Shown: piece after piece, positions 9,518-19,108 of the stretch
How positions within the stretch are numbered: the first letter of the stretch is position 1
How the letters are laid out: the number at the start of each line of letters is the position of its first letter
Assembly: GCA_035504215.1 (NCBI GenBank)
Contig: DATJSI010000088.1
Coordinates: 1 to 46,426 of the forward strand
Direction of reading: 5' to 3'
Length of the DNA: 46,426 bases
DNA from: Mycobacteriales bacterium
Lineage (GTDB): Bacteria > Actinomycetota > Actinomycetes > JAFAQI01
Notes under the pieces: model-generated
The model's input: only the letters and a program-made list of their open reading frames with translations
What the model was told of the DNA's origin: nothing
Databases searched by the model: none
Translations under genes and position numbers: made by a program

Positions 9518-10458
9518 CGCCGGCGGTCCCGCCGAGCGCGGACCAGACCGGGCACGACGACGGCAGCCCGTCGTGCGAGCCCGACGCTGACCCGTCGGTC
9601 GAGCACGCGGTAGTCAGCGGCCTCGACCGCGTCGAGAATCCCGCCGTACAGGATCCGGGCGCGCAGGACGCACTCTCGGCTCTGTGGGGAGAGCAGCCTG
9701 ATGCCCGGCTCCGCCGATCGCAACAGCTCCCGGGCACGGGCGATCTGAAAGGCGAGCAGCCGCCGGAATCCCGCCGACACCACGCCGCGCGCGAGGTCGT
9801 CGCGCGTCACACCGAACGCCGCCAGCTCGTCCTTCGGCAGGTACACCCGATCCCGGCGGATGTCCTCGCCGACGTCGCGGATGAAGTTGGTCAGCTGGAA
9901 CGCAACTCCCAGATCTCGCGCGTACGGCGCGGCGGCGGCCGACATTCCGGGAACGGTGCCGAGCACGCGCAGCATCTGCAGGCCGATCACCGCCGCGGAG
10001 CCGTAGGTGTAGTCCTGCAGGTCGTCCCAGCTCGGGTACTCGCTCTGCACGAGGTCCATCCGCATCGAGGTCAGGAAGTCCTCGAAGTAACGGACCGGGA
10101 TCGCGTAGCGGTCGATGGTGTCGAGAACTGCCGGTAAGACCGGCCCGTCGCCGTCGCCGGCGAGGAACCGCGCCGACCATCGCGCCAGCTCGCGTTCCCG
10201 CTGCTCGATGCTCGCGGTGGGGTTGAACGCGTCGACGATGTCATCGGCGTGCCGGGCGAAGCCGTAGAGCGCATGCACCGCGGGGCGCTTCGCCGCGGGC
10301 AGCAACAAGGTCGAGAGGTAGAACGTGCGGCCGTGCGCGGCGTTGATCCGACGGCAGGCGGCGTACGACGACCGCAGAGCGGGATCGACGATCCCGGCGG
10401 CATCGAGCTCGCGGCTTCCGATCGGACTGATCGGACCCACTGGACTCGTCGGACTCAT
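9514..10458 (-). CDS. crtB: Phytoene synthase CrtB
   Basis: A 314-aa trans-prenyl head-to-head synthase that condenses two geranylgeranyl diphosphates into phytoene. Both Asp-rich Mg2+ motifs are present: ARHADDIVD near residue 70, and FIRDVGEDIRRDRVYLP near residue 195. YGSAAVIGLQML and the FYLST region also fit the family. A Pro/Ser-rich N-terminus (SPTSPVGPISPIG) precedes the core. It is the last gene of crtE-crtI-crtB; its ATG overlaps the crtI stop by 4 nt. Confidence 0.95.
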   Translation of the reverse strand: MSPTSPVGPISPIGSRELDAAGIVDPALRSSYAACRRINAAHGRTFYLSTLLLPAAKRPAVHALYGFARHADDIVDAFNPTASIEQRERELARWSARFLAGDGDGPVLPAVLDTIDRYAIPVRYFEDFLTSMRMDLVQSEYPSWDDLQDYTYGSAAVIGLQMLRVLGTVPGMSAAAAPYARDLGVAFQLTNFIRDVGEDIRRDRVYLPKDELAAFGVTRDDLARGVVSAGFRRLLAFQIARARELLRSAEPGIRLLSPQSRECVLRARILYGGILDAVEAADYRVLDRRVSVGLARRAAVVVPGLVRARRDRRR

Positions 10459-11939
10459 CGGGCTGCGGCGCCGACGATGCGCTCGGCCGCGAGCCGCCCC
10501 GAGACGAGAACCATCGGCACCCCTATTCCCGGTTGCGTTCCTGACCCCACGAACACCACATTGTCGAACGCGAGGTTGCCCGGGCGGAACGGGCCGGTCT
10601 GGGCGAACGTGTGCGCGGCCCCGAACGGCGTACCCCGCTCATAGCCCAGCCGCGCCCAGTCGGCCGGCGTGATCATCGACTCGACCTCTATCGAGTCCGC
10701 GAACCCGGCGTAGCCGAGTCGCTCCAGCCTGGCGACGGTTTCGTCCCGGAAGCGGCCGCCGATGCGGTCCCAGTCGAGCCGCCCGTCCAGGTTCGGCGTC
10801 GGGACGAGGACGTAGCGCACCGAACGCTCCGGCGGCGCGAGCGAGGGATCCGTCACCGTCGGTGTGCTCAGCAACAGGGACGGTTCGGTCGGGAGGGAGT
10901 GGTCGCGAGTGAGCTCCCTGAACGTGGCTCGCCAGGGCGCCCCGAAGTGGATCGTGTGGTGCACCTGCCGGCCGTGCGGCAGCGTCGAGCCGGCGAGCAG
11001 CACCACGCATGAGGGTGAGTAACGCATCGCCGGCCACCGCCGTGGCTCCGCGGTCAGGCCGAGCAGGTCCCTGCGCGCGACCGGGAGGTCCGCGTTCAGC
11101 ACCACGACATCGGCCGCGATGCGGTCTCCGTCGGCGGTGTGCACGGCAACCGCGCGCGAGCCCGACCGCTCGACGCGTGAGACCTCGACGCCGTAGCGGA
11201 TGTCGACACCGTGCTTCGTTGCCGCTGCCGCAAGGGCGCTCGGAACGGCGTGGATGCCACCCACCGGAAACCACACTCCATCGACGCAGTCGAGATAGGA
11301 GATGACGGCGTACAGCGCCCTGGCGTCGTACGGCGAAAGACCGGCGTACAGCGCCTGGAAGCTGAAGATCCGGCGGAGCCGGTCGTCGTCGAAGAAGGTC
11401 GCGACCTTGCCGGCCAGGGAGCGGAAGCCGCCGAGCACTGCGAGCGTGGCCAGATCGACGCCGACAATGTCGCGAACGCCGTCGTAGTTGCGGTCGATGA
11501 AGCGGTCCCACTCGAGGTGGTAGAGCCGGCTGGCGAAGCCCACGAACCGGCGGTAGCCGTCGGCGTCGCGCGGACCGGCGACCTGCGCTACCTGCTCTGC
11601 CATCGCGTCGACGTCGGCGAGGACATCGAGCTGCGTGCCGTCGGCGAAGACCGCGCGGTACGCCGGGTCGAGCCGGCGAAGTGACAGCCAGTCCTCGAGT
11701 GACTCGCCGACGGCCGCGAGTGCATCGCCGATCAGCCGCGGCATGGTGAGCACAGTGGGGCCGGTGTCGAACCGGTAGCCGCCGAGGAAGAGCCGTCCCG
11801 CGCGCCCGCCGGGAACCGGCTCGCGTTCCACGATGATGACGTGACGACCGGCGCCGGCCAGCCGCAACGCTGCGGAGAGTCCGCCGAGCCCGGCACCGAC
11901 CACGACCACACGGTCGGTCCGCCCGACCACGGTTCGCAT
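10455..11939 (-). CDS. crtI: Phytoene desaturase CrtI
   Basis: A 494-aa FAD-dependent carotenoid desaturase that converts phytoene to lycopene. The N-terminus has the dinucleotide-binding motif VVVVGAGLGGLSAALRLA, then PGGRAGRLFLGGYRFDTGPTV. The C-terminus has the CrtI signature GSGTQPGIGVPMVLVSGRLAAE, with FAQTGPFRPGNL shortly before it. It starts 9 bp after crtE and overlaps crtB by 4 nt. Length is normal for bacterial CrtI. Confidence 0.95.
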   Translation of the reverse strand: MRTVVGRTDRVVVVGAGLGGLSAALRLAGAGRHVIIVEREPVPGGRAGRLFLGGYRFDTGPTVLTMPRLIGDALAAVGESLEDWLSLRRLDPAYRAVFADGTQLDVLADVDAMAEQVAQVAGPRDADGYRRFVGFASRLYHLEWDRFIDRNYDGVRDIVGVDLATLAVLGGFRSLAGKVATFFDDDRLRRIFSFQALYAGLSPYDARALYAVISYLDCVDGVWFPVGGIHAVPSALAAAATKHGVDIRYGVEVSRVERSGSRAVAVHTADGDRIAADVVVLNADLPVARRDLLGLTAEPRRWPAMRYSPSCVVLLAGSTLPHGRQVHHTIHFGAPWRATFRELTRDHSLPTEPSLLLSTPTVTDPSLAPPERSVRYVLVPTPNLDGRLDWDRIGGRFRDETVARLERLGYAGFADSIEVESMITPADWARLGYERGTPFGAAHTFAQTGPFRPGNLAFDNVVFVGSGTQPGIGVPMVLVSGRLAAERIVGAAAR

Positions 11940-11948
11940 GCGCTTCGC

Positions 11949-13070
11949 TCAGCCGTCGCGTCGCGTCGCCGCGCTCGCGAGCTGCACCAGCGCGACTCTG
12001 GCCTCGGAGTCGATGTCGGCGGTGGCCAACGCATCGATCGCGGCCGCGAGCCGGGTCGTGATGAGGTGCTCGATCGTCTTGACCGCGCCGGTCGCAGAGA
12101 CGACGTCGAGCAGGGCGGAGACTCCGTCGTCGTCGAGGTTCGGGTTGCCGAGATCGCGTTCGAGCAGTGCGCGCCCGGTCGGTGATGCCGCCTCGAGGGT
12201 CAGTGCGATCAGGACGGTGCGCTTGCCTTCGCGCAGATCGTCACCTGCCGGCTTGCCGGTCACGTCGGGATCCCCGAACGCTCCGAGCAGGTCGTCGCGG
12301 AGCTGGAAGGCCTCGCCGAGCGGTACGCCATACGCAGAGAGCGCCTCGATCGTGTCGGGTTGCGCGTCGCCGATCGCGGCGCCGAGATGAAGTGGGCCCT
12401 CGACGGTGTAGGTCGCCGCCTTGTAGCGCGCGACGCGAAGCGCGCGCTCCACCGAGCCGCCGCCTCGAGCCTGCTCGACGATGTCGAGATACTGCCCGGC
12501 CATCAGCTCGGTTCGCATCCGCTCCGCCACCGGCCTTGCGCGGGCAAGCGCGGTCGGGTCGAGCCCGCTCGCTGCAAACATGGCATCCGACCAGACCAGC
12601 AAGAGGTCGCCGAGCAGGATGGCGGTGGCCCGGCCGAACTCCGCAGGATCGCCGCGCCAGTGGTGCTCGGAGTGCAGCTGTGCGAACCGCTCGTGTGCCG
12701 AGGAGCTCCCACGGCGAGTGGCACTGCGGTCGATCACGTCGTCGTGCACCAACGCGCACGCGTGGAGAAGCTCCAGGCTCGCGGCCGCGCGCACGAGCGC
12801 GTCGTCGTCCGCACGCCCGGCTGCTCGCGCGCCCCAGTAGCAGAATGCCGGCCGCAGGCGCTTGCCGCCACCGAGCACGGTGTCGGCTGCGGCCTCGGCG
12901 AGCGGCTCGAGTTCCGCACCAATCGCTTCGATCTCCGCGCGTGCCGGCTCGAGAAAGGCGACCAGCGCGTCCTCGATCCGATCGCGCAGCTCCGCGGCCA
13001 TGCCGTCGAGCATCTCCCACGTCCGTCGCTGCCCGCGAACCGGTCGGCCATCGTCAATACTGAAGACCAT
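11949..13070 (-). CDS. crtE: Geranylgeranyl diphosphate synthase (polyprenyl synthetase)
   Basis: A 373-aa trans-prenyltransferase feeding the carotenoid genes. The first Asp-rich motif is [15 protein letters not shown] and the second is [20 protein letters not shown] and [14 protein letters not shown] also match. The residues just before the first motif ([11 protein letters not shown]) are small, consistent with a C20 or longer product. The start at ATG 13070 overlaps the metF start on the other strand. A shorter start at 13013 is possible and would free a promoter region. In Mycobacterium the equivalent position holds an idsA-type gene. Confidence 0.92.
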   Translation of the reverse strand: MVFSIDDGRPVRGQRRTWEMLDGMAAELRDRIEDALVAFLEPARAEIEAIGAELEPLAEAAADTVLGGGKRLRPAFCYWGARAAGRADDDALVRAAASLELLHACALVHDDVIDRSATRRGSSSAHERFAQLHSEHHWRGDPAEFGRATAILLGDLLLVWSDAMFAASGLDPTALARARPVAERMRTELMAGQYLDIVEQARGGGSVERALRVARYKAATYTVEGPLHLGAAIGDAQPDTIEALSAYGVPLGEAFQLRDDLLGAFGDPDVTGKPAGDDLREGKRTVLIALTLEAASPTGRALLERDLGNPNLDDDGVSALLDVVSATGAVKTIEHLITTRLAAAIDALATADIDSEARVALVQLASAATRRDG

Positions 13071-13995
13071 GTCCGCACCGGCGCCCCGCGTGGTCGAGCG
13101 CATGACCGCGGCGCGTACGACGATCCGCGAGCTGCTCGCCCGCGGCCACCGGTCCTACTCCTTCGAGTTCTTCCCGCCGAAGACCCCCGAGGGCGAGCGT
13201 CACCTCTGGCACGCGCTTCGCCAGCTCGAGCCGTTGCATCCGAACTTCGTTTCGGTGACCTACGGTGCGGGTGGCTCGACCAGGGACCACACCGTGTCGA
13301 TCACCGAGCGGATCGGGGCAGAGACCACGCTCACACCGCTGGGACATCTCACCGCGGTCGACCATTCGGTGGCCGAGCTTCGCCGGGTGGTCGGGCAGTA
13401 CGCCGCAGCCGGGATCCGCAACGTGCTCGCGCTGCGCGGTGACCCGCCCGGCGACCCGCAGGGGGAGTGGACCGCGCATCCGGCTGGCCTGACCTACGCC
13501 GCCGAGCTGGTGCGTCTGGTCAAGGAGTCTGGTGACTTCTGCGTCGGGGTCGCGGCCTTCCCGGAGAAACACCCGCGGTCGCCGGACCTGGACTCCGACA
13601 CGGCGTACTTCGTCGAGAAGTGCCGGGCCGGGGCAGATTTCGCCATCACGCAGATGTTCTTCCGCGCCGAGGACTACCTCCGGCTGCGCGACCGGGTTGC
13701 CGCGGCGGGCTGCGACACCCCGATCCTGCCGGGAATCATGCCGGTGACGAATGTCTCGCAGATCGAGCGGTTCGCCGTCCTGGTCGGCGCGGCGCTCCCT
13801 GCGCAGCTCGCGGACCGGCTTCGCGCGGTGGCCGACGATGCGGACGCGGTCCGTGAGATCGGTGTCGAGGCGGCAACCGAGCTGTGCGAGACGCTGCTGT
13901 CCGAAGGGGCGCCCGGGTTGCACTTCATCACCCTGAACCGCTCGACGTCGTCGCGCGAGATCTACCAGCGGCTCGGCCTGGCGGACCGGGGGTGA
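13069..13995 (+). CDS. metF: Methylenetetrahydrofolate reductase MetF
   Basis: A 308-aa flavoprotein that reduces 5,10-methylene-THF to 5-methyl-THF for methionine synthesis. Motifs: [13 protein letters not shown] at the N-terminus, [44 protein letters not shown], and PGIMPVTN. The ATG at 13069 fits a leaderless promoter, with AATACT ending 7 nt upstream. An internal ATG at 13102 is an alternative. The start codon region is shared head to head with crtE, which is unusual. Its neighbours (crtE, Rv2175c-like) match the mycobacterial and Streptomyces order. Confidence 0.93.
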   Translation: MSAPAPRVVERMTAARTTIRELLARGHRSYSFEFFPPKTPEGERHLWHALRQLEPLHPNFVSVTYGAGGSTRDHTVSITERIGAETTLTPLGHLTAVDHSVAELRRVVGQYAAAGIRNVLALRGDPPGDPQGEWTAHPAGLTYAAELVRLVKESGDFCVGVAAFPEKHPRSPDLDSDTAYFVEKCRAGADFAITQMFFRAEDYLRLRDRVAAAGCDTPILPGIMPVTNVSQIERFAVLVGAALPAQLADRLRAVADDADAVREIGVEAATELCETLLSEGAPGLHFITLNRSTSSREIYQRLGLADRG

Positions 13996-14002
13996 GGTCG
14001 CG

Positions 14003-14902
14003 ATGAAGAACACGCAGGCAGCGACGATCCGCCGGCGCCGGCTCACCCGAACGGTCTCGGTCGTCGGCGTCATCGCGATTGCGGCGGTGCTGTGGGCGAC
14101 CCTGCCGGCGCACTCGCACGACCGGCACCCGTCGCATCCGGGATCCGGCTCCACACCAACGCCGACCTCCACAGCGAACGTCGAGGCGGCGACGAAGTCA
14201 CTGCACAGCCTGCTGCTGCACTACGTCGACCAACGTCAAGGTTCGGTCGCGGTCGCGGTCTACGACGGGGTGGCGAAGAAGCTGATCGTCGTTCACCCGC
14301 GGGTGCGCGGCCGCACCGCGAGCATCGTCAAGGTCGACATCCTCGAGACGTTGCTGCACAAGACCGACGGTCACCTCACCGAGGACCAGCGTGAGACCGC
14401 CACGTCGATGATCGAGAACAGCAACAACGACTCCGCGACCGACCTGTGGAACCAGGACGGCGGTGCGCCAGGAGTGCACGCCTATAACAACGACGTCGGT
14501 CTGCAGCAGACGACACCGAACGTCGACTGGGGTCTCACCACCACCTCGGCGTCGGACCAGGTCACGCTGGTCCGCCTTCTGCTGCATCACAACGACCTGC
14601 TGACAAACGGCGGACGCAAGTTCCAGCGCACGCTGATGCGGCATGTCGAGGCCGACCAGCGCTGGGGGATCACCGGCGGCGTGCCGAAGACCGCCACCGT
14701 CGGGATCAAGAACGGTTGGTTGCCGGTCAGCGAGGACCACAACCTGTGGGCGGTCAACAGCATCGGCTGGGTACACGGCACCGATCGGCATTACGAGATC
14801 GCGGTCCTGACCCAGCATCAGCCCTACGAGGACTACGGCATCGACACGATCCAGCACGTCGCGCGGCTCGTGTGGAACCACGTGATGCGGACCACGAGCT
14901 AG
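14003..14902 (+). CDS. Secreted serine hydrolase with class A beta-lactamase fold
   Basis: A 299-aa protein with an Arg-rich start and one hydrophobic segment (about 17-34), so it is exported or membrane-anchored, followed by a Ser/Thr/Pro linker. The penicillin-binding motifs are in order: SIVK (Ser107, Lys110), SNN at 140-142 where class A enzymes have SDN, and KNG at 236-238 in place of KTG. The ExxLN motif that gives class A beta-lactamases their deacylating Glu is not visible between SNN and KNG. It is more likely a penicillin-interacting protein or peptidase-like enzyme than a resistance enzyme. It lies 7 bp after metF, with GGTGAGG as a ribosome site. Confidence 0.8.
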   Translation: MKNTQAATIRRRRLTRTVSVVGVIAIAAVLWATLPAHSHDRHPSHPGSGSTPTPTSTANVEAATKSLHSLLLHYVDQRQGSVAVAVYDGVAKKLIVVHPRVRGRTASIVKVDILETLLHKTDGHLTEDQRETATSMIENSNNDSATDLWNQDGGAPGVHAYNNDVGLQQTTPNVDWGLTTTSASDQVTLVRLLLHHNDLLTNGGRKFQRTLMRHVEADQRWGITGGVPKTATVGIKNGWLPVSEDHNLWAVNSIGWVHGTDRHYEIAVLTQHQPYEDYGIDTIQHVARLVWNHVMRTTS

Positions 14903-14906
14903 GAGC

Positions 14907-16439
14907 TCAGGTGCGGCGACCGCGGCGGTGGAGGTCGTGCTCGACGACGGCAGCAACCGATCGGCCGCTGGCGCCCCACACCCCGCCGCCGGGATGCGTG
15001 GACGCGCCGCACACGTAGACCCCTGGGTGCGGGCTGCGGTACGCCGACCAGCCCGGTGCCGGCCGCAGGCCGAACATCTGGTCCAGCTCCGGCTCGAGAT
15101 GCATCACGTTGCCGGCCGGAAGGGCCAGCTCGCGTTCGATTTCGGCCGGGGTCTGGACGTAGCGCTCCAGCACGGCGGCACCGAACCCCGGCGCCCATCG
15201 CTCGACCGTGGCGAGCGCCGCGTCGGCTGCCTCGTCCGCGCGCCCTTGCCAGCTGCCGCTGCGCAACCGGTACGGATGCCACTGCGCCCACACGGTGACC
15301 ACGTGGCGGCCGGCCGGCGCGAGCGTCCGATCCGACTCGCTCGGCGTCATGACGATGACCGGCGGGTCTGCGGCCGGCTCGCCGCGCAGGTAGTCGCCGT
15401 ACGCCTGTCGTAGCTGCGCGGTTGAGTCGACCAGAAGCTGCATCGACCGGTGCACGCCGTCGGCCTCGACCTGGTAGTGGGGAAGCTCGTCGGTGAGCAG
15501 GCGTACCGCGATTCCGATCCCGTTGCCGACGCGCACCGTCCGAGCGAGGTCCTGATCCGCGGTGAGCCGCGCCGTCTCGAGGATGTGGCACGCGCAGACG
15601 ACCGAACGAGCCGGCAACCGGTCGCCGTCCACGGTGTGCACCGCTAAGCCGCCCGGTCCGTTGTCAATCGAGGTGGCCGCTTCGCCGACGCGCACGGTCC
15701 CGCCGAAGGACTCGAGTCGCCGGGCCAATGCCTCTGTCAATCGACCGCTGCCACCCTTCGGCCGCCCTGGGCGGCGAAGGTGGAACAACGCAACCGTGCC
15801 GGCCATCGGCGCGGTGCCCACGGCGTGCGGTGGCGGTCCGGACTGGGCCGCCCACCACGCGATGGCCGCGCGAAGCCGTGGGTCGGCGAACCGCTGCTCG
15901 ACGACCGCTTCTGCGGGCGAGAGGTAGCTGCGAGCGAGCCGCGCGGCGCCTCGCCGACCCGGTCGGGAGCGGGTCGCGAAGCGCAGAAGTCCGGCCGGCG
16001 TCGGAGGTCGTTCGGCCGCATCGAGGAACGCACGCATTCGCGGTGTCCACTCGTTCACGAACCGCCGGTACGCCGTGGCGTCCTCTCCGCCGCACGATGC
16101 CTCGATCGATGCGCAGGTCAGGTCGAGGTCGTTGCTGAACCTGATCGCACCATCCGGATGCGGCAGCACGGCCCACGGCTCGACGTCGTCGTACTGCAGG
16201 CCGACTGACCCGAGGTCCAGGTCTTCGACGATGCCGGTATGCCGCACCATGACGTGGATGCTCGACCCGCGATCGACGCGGACGCCGGGCCAGCGCTCGA
16301 CCGTCGATACCGCGCCCCCGAGCACCGTGTCGCGCTCGACGAGTTCGACGTCGAGGCCGCTGCGGGCCAGGTAACACGCCGCCACCAGCCCGTTGTGACC
16401 GCCGCCGATGACGACGACGTCGCGGACCCGCGAGCTCAC
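14907..16439 (-). CDS. Phytoene-desaturase-like FAD oxidoreductase
   Basis: A 510-aa FAD protein starting at GTG 16439, which overlaps the GNAT stop by 4 nt. The FAD motif DVVVIGGGHNGLVAACYLARSG and the next LGGAVSTVE resemble CrtI/PYROXD2-type proteins. The C-terminus, GVYVCGASTHPGGGVWGASGRSVA, is the equivalent of the CrtI signature. It differs from the crtI in the carotenoid operon (GHNGL instead of GLGGL), so it may be a carotenoid-modifying or unrelated amine/retinol-type oxidoreductase. Only 4 bases separate it from the convergent hydrolase gene. Substrate unknown. Confidence 0.85.
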   Translation of the reverse strand: MSSRVRDVVVIGGGHNGLVAACYLARSGLDVELVERDTVLGGAVSTVERWPGVRVDRGSSIHVMVRHTGIVEDLDLGSVGLQYDDVEPWAVLPHPDGAIRFSNDLDLTCASIEASCGGEDATAYRRFVNEWTPRMRAFLDAAERPPTPAGLLRFATRSRPGRRGAARLARSYLSPAEAVVEQRFADPRLRAAIAWWAAQSGPPPHAVGTAPMAGTVALFHLRRPGRPKGGSGRLTEALARRLESFGGTVRVGEAATSIDNGPGGLAVHTVDGDRLPARSVVCACHILETARLTADQDLARTVRVGNGIGIAVRLLTDELPHYQVEADGVHRSMQLLVDSTAQLRQAYGDYLRGEPAADPPVIVMTPSESDRTLAPAGRHVVTVWAQWHPYRLRSGSWQGRADEAADAALATVERWAPGFGAAVLERYVQTPAEIERELALPAGNVMHLEPELDQMFGLRPAPGWSAYRSPHPGVYVCGASTHPGGGVWGASGRSVAAVVEHDLHRRGRRT

Positions 16440-16978
16440 AAGTCGACGCCCATGATCGCGTACGGCTCCGCGCTGCCGGGGAACGTGAAGCCGACACAGA
16501 GGTCGACGAAGCCGGCCGATCGGTACAGCCCGCGCGCCGGCGACTCGATGTCTGGCGTCGACAACACGACGTGTTGCGCGTTGGCGCGATCGAGCACGTC
16601 GGCGAGCAGGCGACGCCCGATGCCGCGACCCTGGTGATCGGGCCGGACATGCAGCTCGGCCAGCTCGAACCCATCGCGCAGCCAGCGCTTCGTACCGGAG
16701 CGACCGATCGCGTGCGCGACGATGTCGTGCCACCACTGACCGGGTGCTCCCGAGTAGCCGTAGCCGAAACCCACCAGCTCGTCGGCGTCCGCCGCGAGCG
16801 AGAAGGCGCCGGTTGCGAGGAAACCGGCGTATGTCACGTGCATCAGGATGATGTCGCGCCGCTGGATCACGACCTCCGGCGGGCGATCCATCGCCGCTCC
16901 GTAGACCGCAGCGGCTTCGCCGGCCAGGGCCTGGAACCGCGCGGCGTCGATCCGCTCGATTCTGATGTCGTCGGTCAT
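16436..16978 (-). CDS. GNAT-family N-acetyltransferase
   Basis: A 180-aa protein with the acetyl-CoA loop RPDHQGRGIGRRLLADVL near residue 115 and the following ALYR-like stretch ARGLYRSAGFVDL. This is a complete GNAT domain. The acceptor is unknown. The ATG at 16978 overlaps the preceding stop by one base (TGATG); a GTG at 16981 is also possible. It is in one tight unit with the YbaK gene and the FAD oxidoreductase. Confidence 0.88.
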   Translation of the reverse strand: MTDDIRIERIDAARFQALAGEAAAVYGAAMDRPPEVVIQRRDIILMHVTYAGFLATGAFSLAADADELVGFGYGYSGAPGQWWHDIVAHAIGRSGTKRWLRDGFELAELHVRPDHQGRGIGRRLLADVLDRANAQHVVLSTPDIESPARGLYRSAGFVDLCVGFTFPGSAEPYAIMGVDL

Positions 16979-17448
16979 CACGTCGCGGCAATCGGCGCGG
17001 GTCTTCCGCGGGTGATCGCCACCAGGTCGTCGTACGTGGTCGGAAAGACCGCGTGTGGTGTTCCGGCGGCCGCCCAGAGGACGTCGAACGACGCCAGGTG
17101 CTCATCGACGATCGTCGGCAGCGGTGTGGGGTGGCCGACCGGCGCGACGCCGCCGATCGGGAACCCGGTCGCCGACCGGACCAGCTCCGGGTCCGCCCGG
17201 CGGACCTGACCGGCCCCGAGCTGTGCGGCCACGAGTGACGTGTCGACCTGGTGGTCGCCGCTGGCCAGCACGAGAACGGGCGCACCGTCGGCCGCGAAGA
17301 TCAGCGATTTGACGATCGCTCCTACCGGTACGCCGAGCGCGGCAGCAGCGTCGGCAGCCGTGTGTGCCGAGTCGTCGAGCTCGCGGACCTCACCGGGCAC
17401 GCCCGCAGCGCGCAACGACTGCGCGACCCGTTCGGCGTTGGGATGCAT
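16978..17448 (-). CDS. YbaK/ProX-type aminoacyl-tRNA deacylase
   Basis: A 156-aa protein of the YbaK/prolyl-tRNA editing family. VGAIVKSLIF carries the conserved Lys, and FPIGGVAPVGH the conserved Gly-rich loop. Members hydrolyse mischarged Cys- or Ala-tRNA. TAACGT ends 7 nt before the ATG, again a leaderless pattern. It begins the three-gene minus-strand unit. Confidence 0.88.
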   Translation of the reverse strand: MHPNAERVAQSLRAAGVPGEVRELDDSAHTAADAAAALGVPVGAIVKSLIFAADGAPVLVLASGDHQVDTSLVAAQLGAGQVRRADPELVRSATGFPIGGVAPVGHPTPLPTIVDEHLASFDVLWAAAGTPHAVFPTTYDDLVAITRGRPAPIAAT

Positions 17449-17601
17449 GAGGCGGACGTTACTTCACCTACCCGAGCGATCGCCCGGCCCCGGTGCAGTG
17501 TTCGCGGGCGGCCGACCGAGTTCCCGGTTAGCCCTCGCGCCGCTCGCTTCGGGTGGTTATGCTCCGCCCGACGAGTCCGCGCCGATCTTGGGGGAGGCGC
17601 C

Positions 17602-19068
17602 ATGCGCCGGCCAACCGTCATCCGCCGCAGCGTTGCTGTGATCGCGATCACGACCGCCGCAGGGGCGGGAATCTGCCTCGCGTCCACGCCGTTGCTCGCG
17701 CATCCATCTGCGCCACACCCTGCACCGCGGGCGTTCTCGGCCACGAAGTGGCACGTCATCTCCTCGGGCAACATCAAGACGACCGGAACGACACCGTCGA
17801 TCGCGCGGTTCGGCAAGAACTTCGAGGTGGTCTGGGCCTCGGGCATCGGCACCACGTGGGCGCTGCATGCGCGAATTCTCGACGCGGCCGGCAAGCCGCT
17901 CGGCGCCCAGATCAACGTGCTCCCGACCAACTGGTCCGGCGTTGCGCTCGACCCGACCATCCTCAGCTTCGGTGGCAAGCGGACGATCGCGTTCGGTGGC
18001 AGTAAGACCGGAACGTCCGGGCCCTACGACACCAACGCCGAGTACATGACCACGAGCAGCGACGGAAAGTCCTGGAGCCTGTTCACCGGAAGTCTGTCGG
18101 CGGACGACGGTGCTTCGAACGGCAGCACAGCGGTGATTGCCGACGGCAGCGATCTAGCCGTCGGGCTGGCCCGCTCGGATGGCGTTGCGTATCACATCGG
18201 CGTGCCCTCCAGCGCGGATCCGCAGTCCGGTCCCGATCCGGTGACAAAGAACACGGGCAACTTCTCCTACGACCCGGGGCTCGGCAAGGATGAGAAGTCC
18301 GGCGATGTCTGGGCGCTGTGGTACTCGAACAGCAACCTCAAGGGCAAGGACGGCGTCGAAGCCCAGATGATCTCTCCGAGCAAAGGCTTGCTTCTGCACG
18401 GACCGGGCTCGTCGACGTCGTCGAACACCTCCGCCGGAGTGCAGCAAGACCTGCCGGCCGTGCAGCGCAGCGGTGGCGGCATCTACACGGCGTACCGGAT
18501 CCCTGACACATCGGCGATCGACGTGTGGAAGGTCGGCGCGAGCAAGCCGGTTGCGAAGATCCACGACGCGGCGGGCGCCGACTTCATCACCATGGCGGCG
18601 GGTCCGGGCGGCCGGCTCTGGTTGTTCTGGACCGACGGTCAGGGTTGGCGGGCGACGCGGAGCAACAAGGCCGCCACCAAGTTCGGGCCGGTCCTTGTGT
18701 CGAAGATCCCGGGGAGCTACTACGGGCACAGCGATGTCGCCGCCGATGGTGCGGCCGGGCCGCTCGAGGCGGTGGCCGTGGTCGCGAACGCGAAGAACGT
18801 CGACGAGATCGAGGTGCGACAGTTCCTGCCGAAGCTGACCGTCAAGGTGTCGCCGCACTCGGTGGCCGGCGGGAAGAAGTTCACGGTCAAGGTGACCGAT
18901 GCCGGTGACGCGGTGAAGGGAGCCACCGTGCACTTCGACGGCGCGAAGAAGAAGACCTCGAAGCACGGGACGGCGACCTTCAAGGCGGCACACAAGAAGG
19001 GCACCTTCTCGGTGACCGTCTCGCTCGGCGGGTACACCGGCGCCTCGACCACCGTCCACATCACCTGA
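17602..19068 (+). CDS. Large secreted protein, beta-propeller-like with C-terminal beta domain
   Basis: A 488-aa protein not recognised by name. GGGGGAGG lies 4 nt before the ATG. Residues 1-33 form a signal peptide (VIAITTAAGAGICLAS, then an Ala/Pro stretch). The body has repeated short strands with Trp and Gly-Asp turns (FEVVWASGIG, GDVWALWYSN, GRLWLFWTDGQGW), the look of a sialidase-like or other beta-propeller. The last 90 residues form a separate Ig-like or carboxypeptidase-regulatory-like domain (VKGATVHFDGAKKK...GTATFKA) rich in Lys. No catalytic motif was recognised. A TATGCT at 17558-17563 may be the -10. Confidence 0.75.
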   Translation: MRRPTVIRRSVAVIAITTAAGAGICLASTPLLAHPSAPHPAPRAFSATKWHVISSGNIKTTGTTPSIARFGKNFEVVWASGIGTTWALHARILDAAGKPLGAQINVLPTNWSGVALDPTILSFGGKRTIAFGGSKTGTSGPYDTNAEYMTTSSDGKSWSLFTGSLSADDGASNGSTAVIADGSDLAVGLARSDGVAYHIGVPSSADPQSGPDPVTKNTGNFSYDPGLGKDEKSGDVWALWYSNSNLKGKDGVEAQMISPSKGLLLHGPGSSTSSNTSAGVQQDLPAVQRSGGGIYTAYRIPDTSAIDVWKVGASKPVAKIHDAAGADFITMAAGPGGRLWLFWTDGQGWRATRSNKAATKFGPVLVSKIPGSYYGHSDVAADGAAGPLEAVAVVANAKNVDEIEVRQFLPKLTVKVSPHSVAGGKKFTVKVTDAGDAVKGATVHFDGAKKKTSKHGTATFKAAHKKGTFSVTVSLGGYTGASTTVHIT

Positions 19069-19108
19069 CCGGCGCCCGCCGCGCAGGGCGACTCCCGCGC
19101 GTGGGTGC

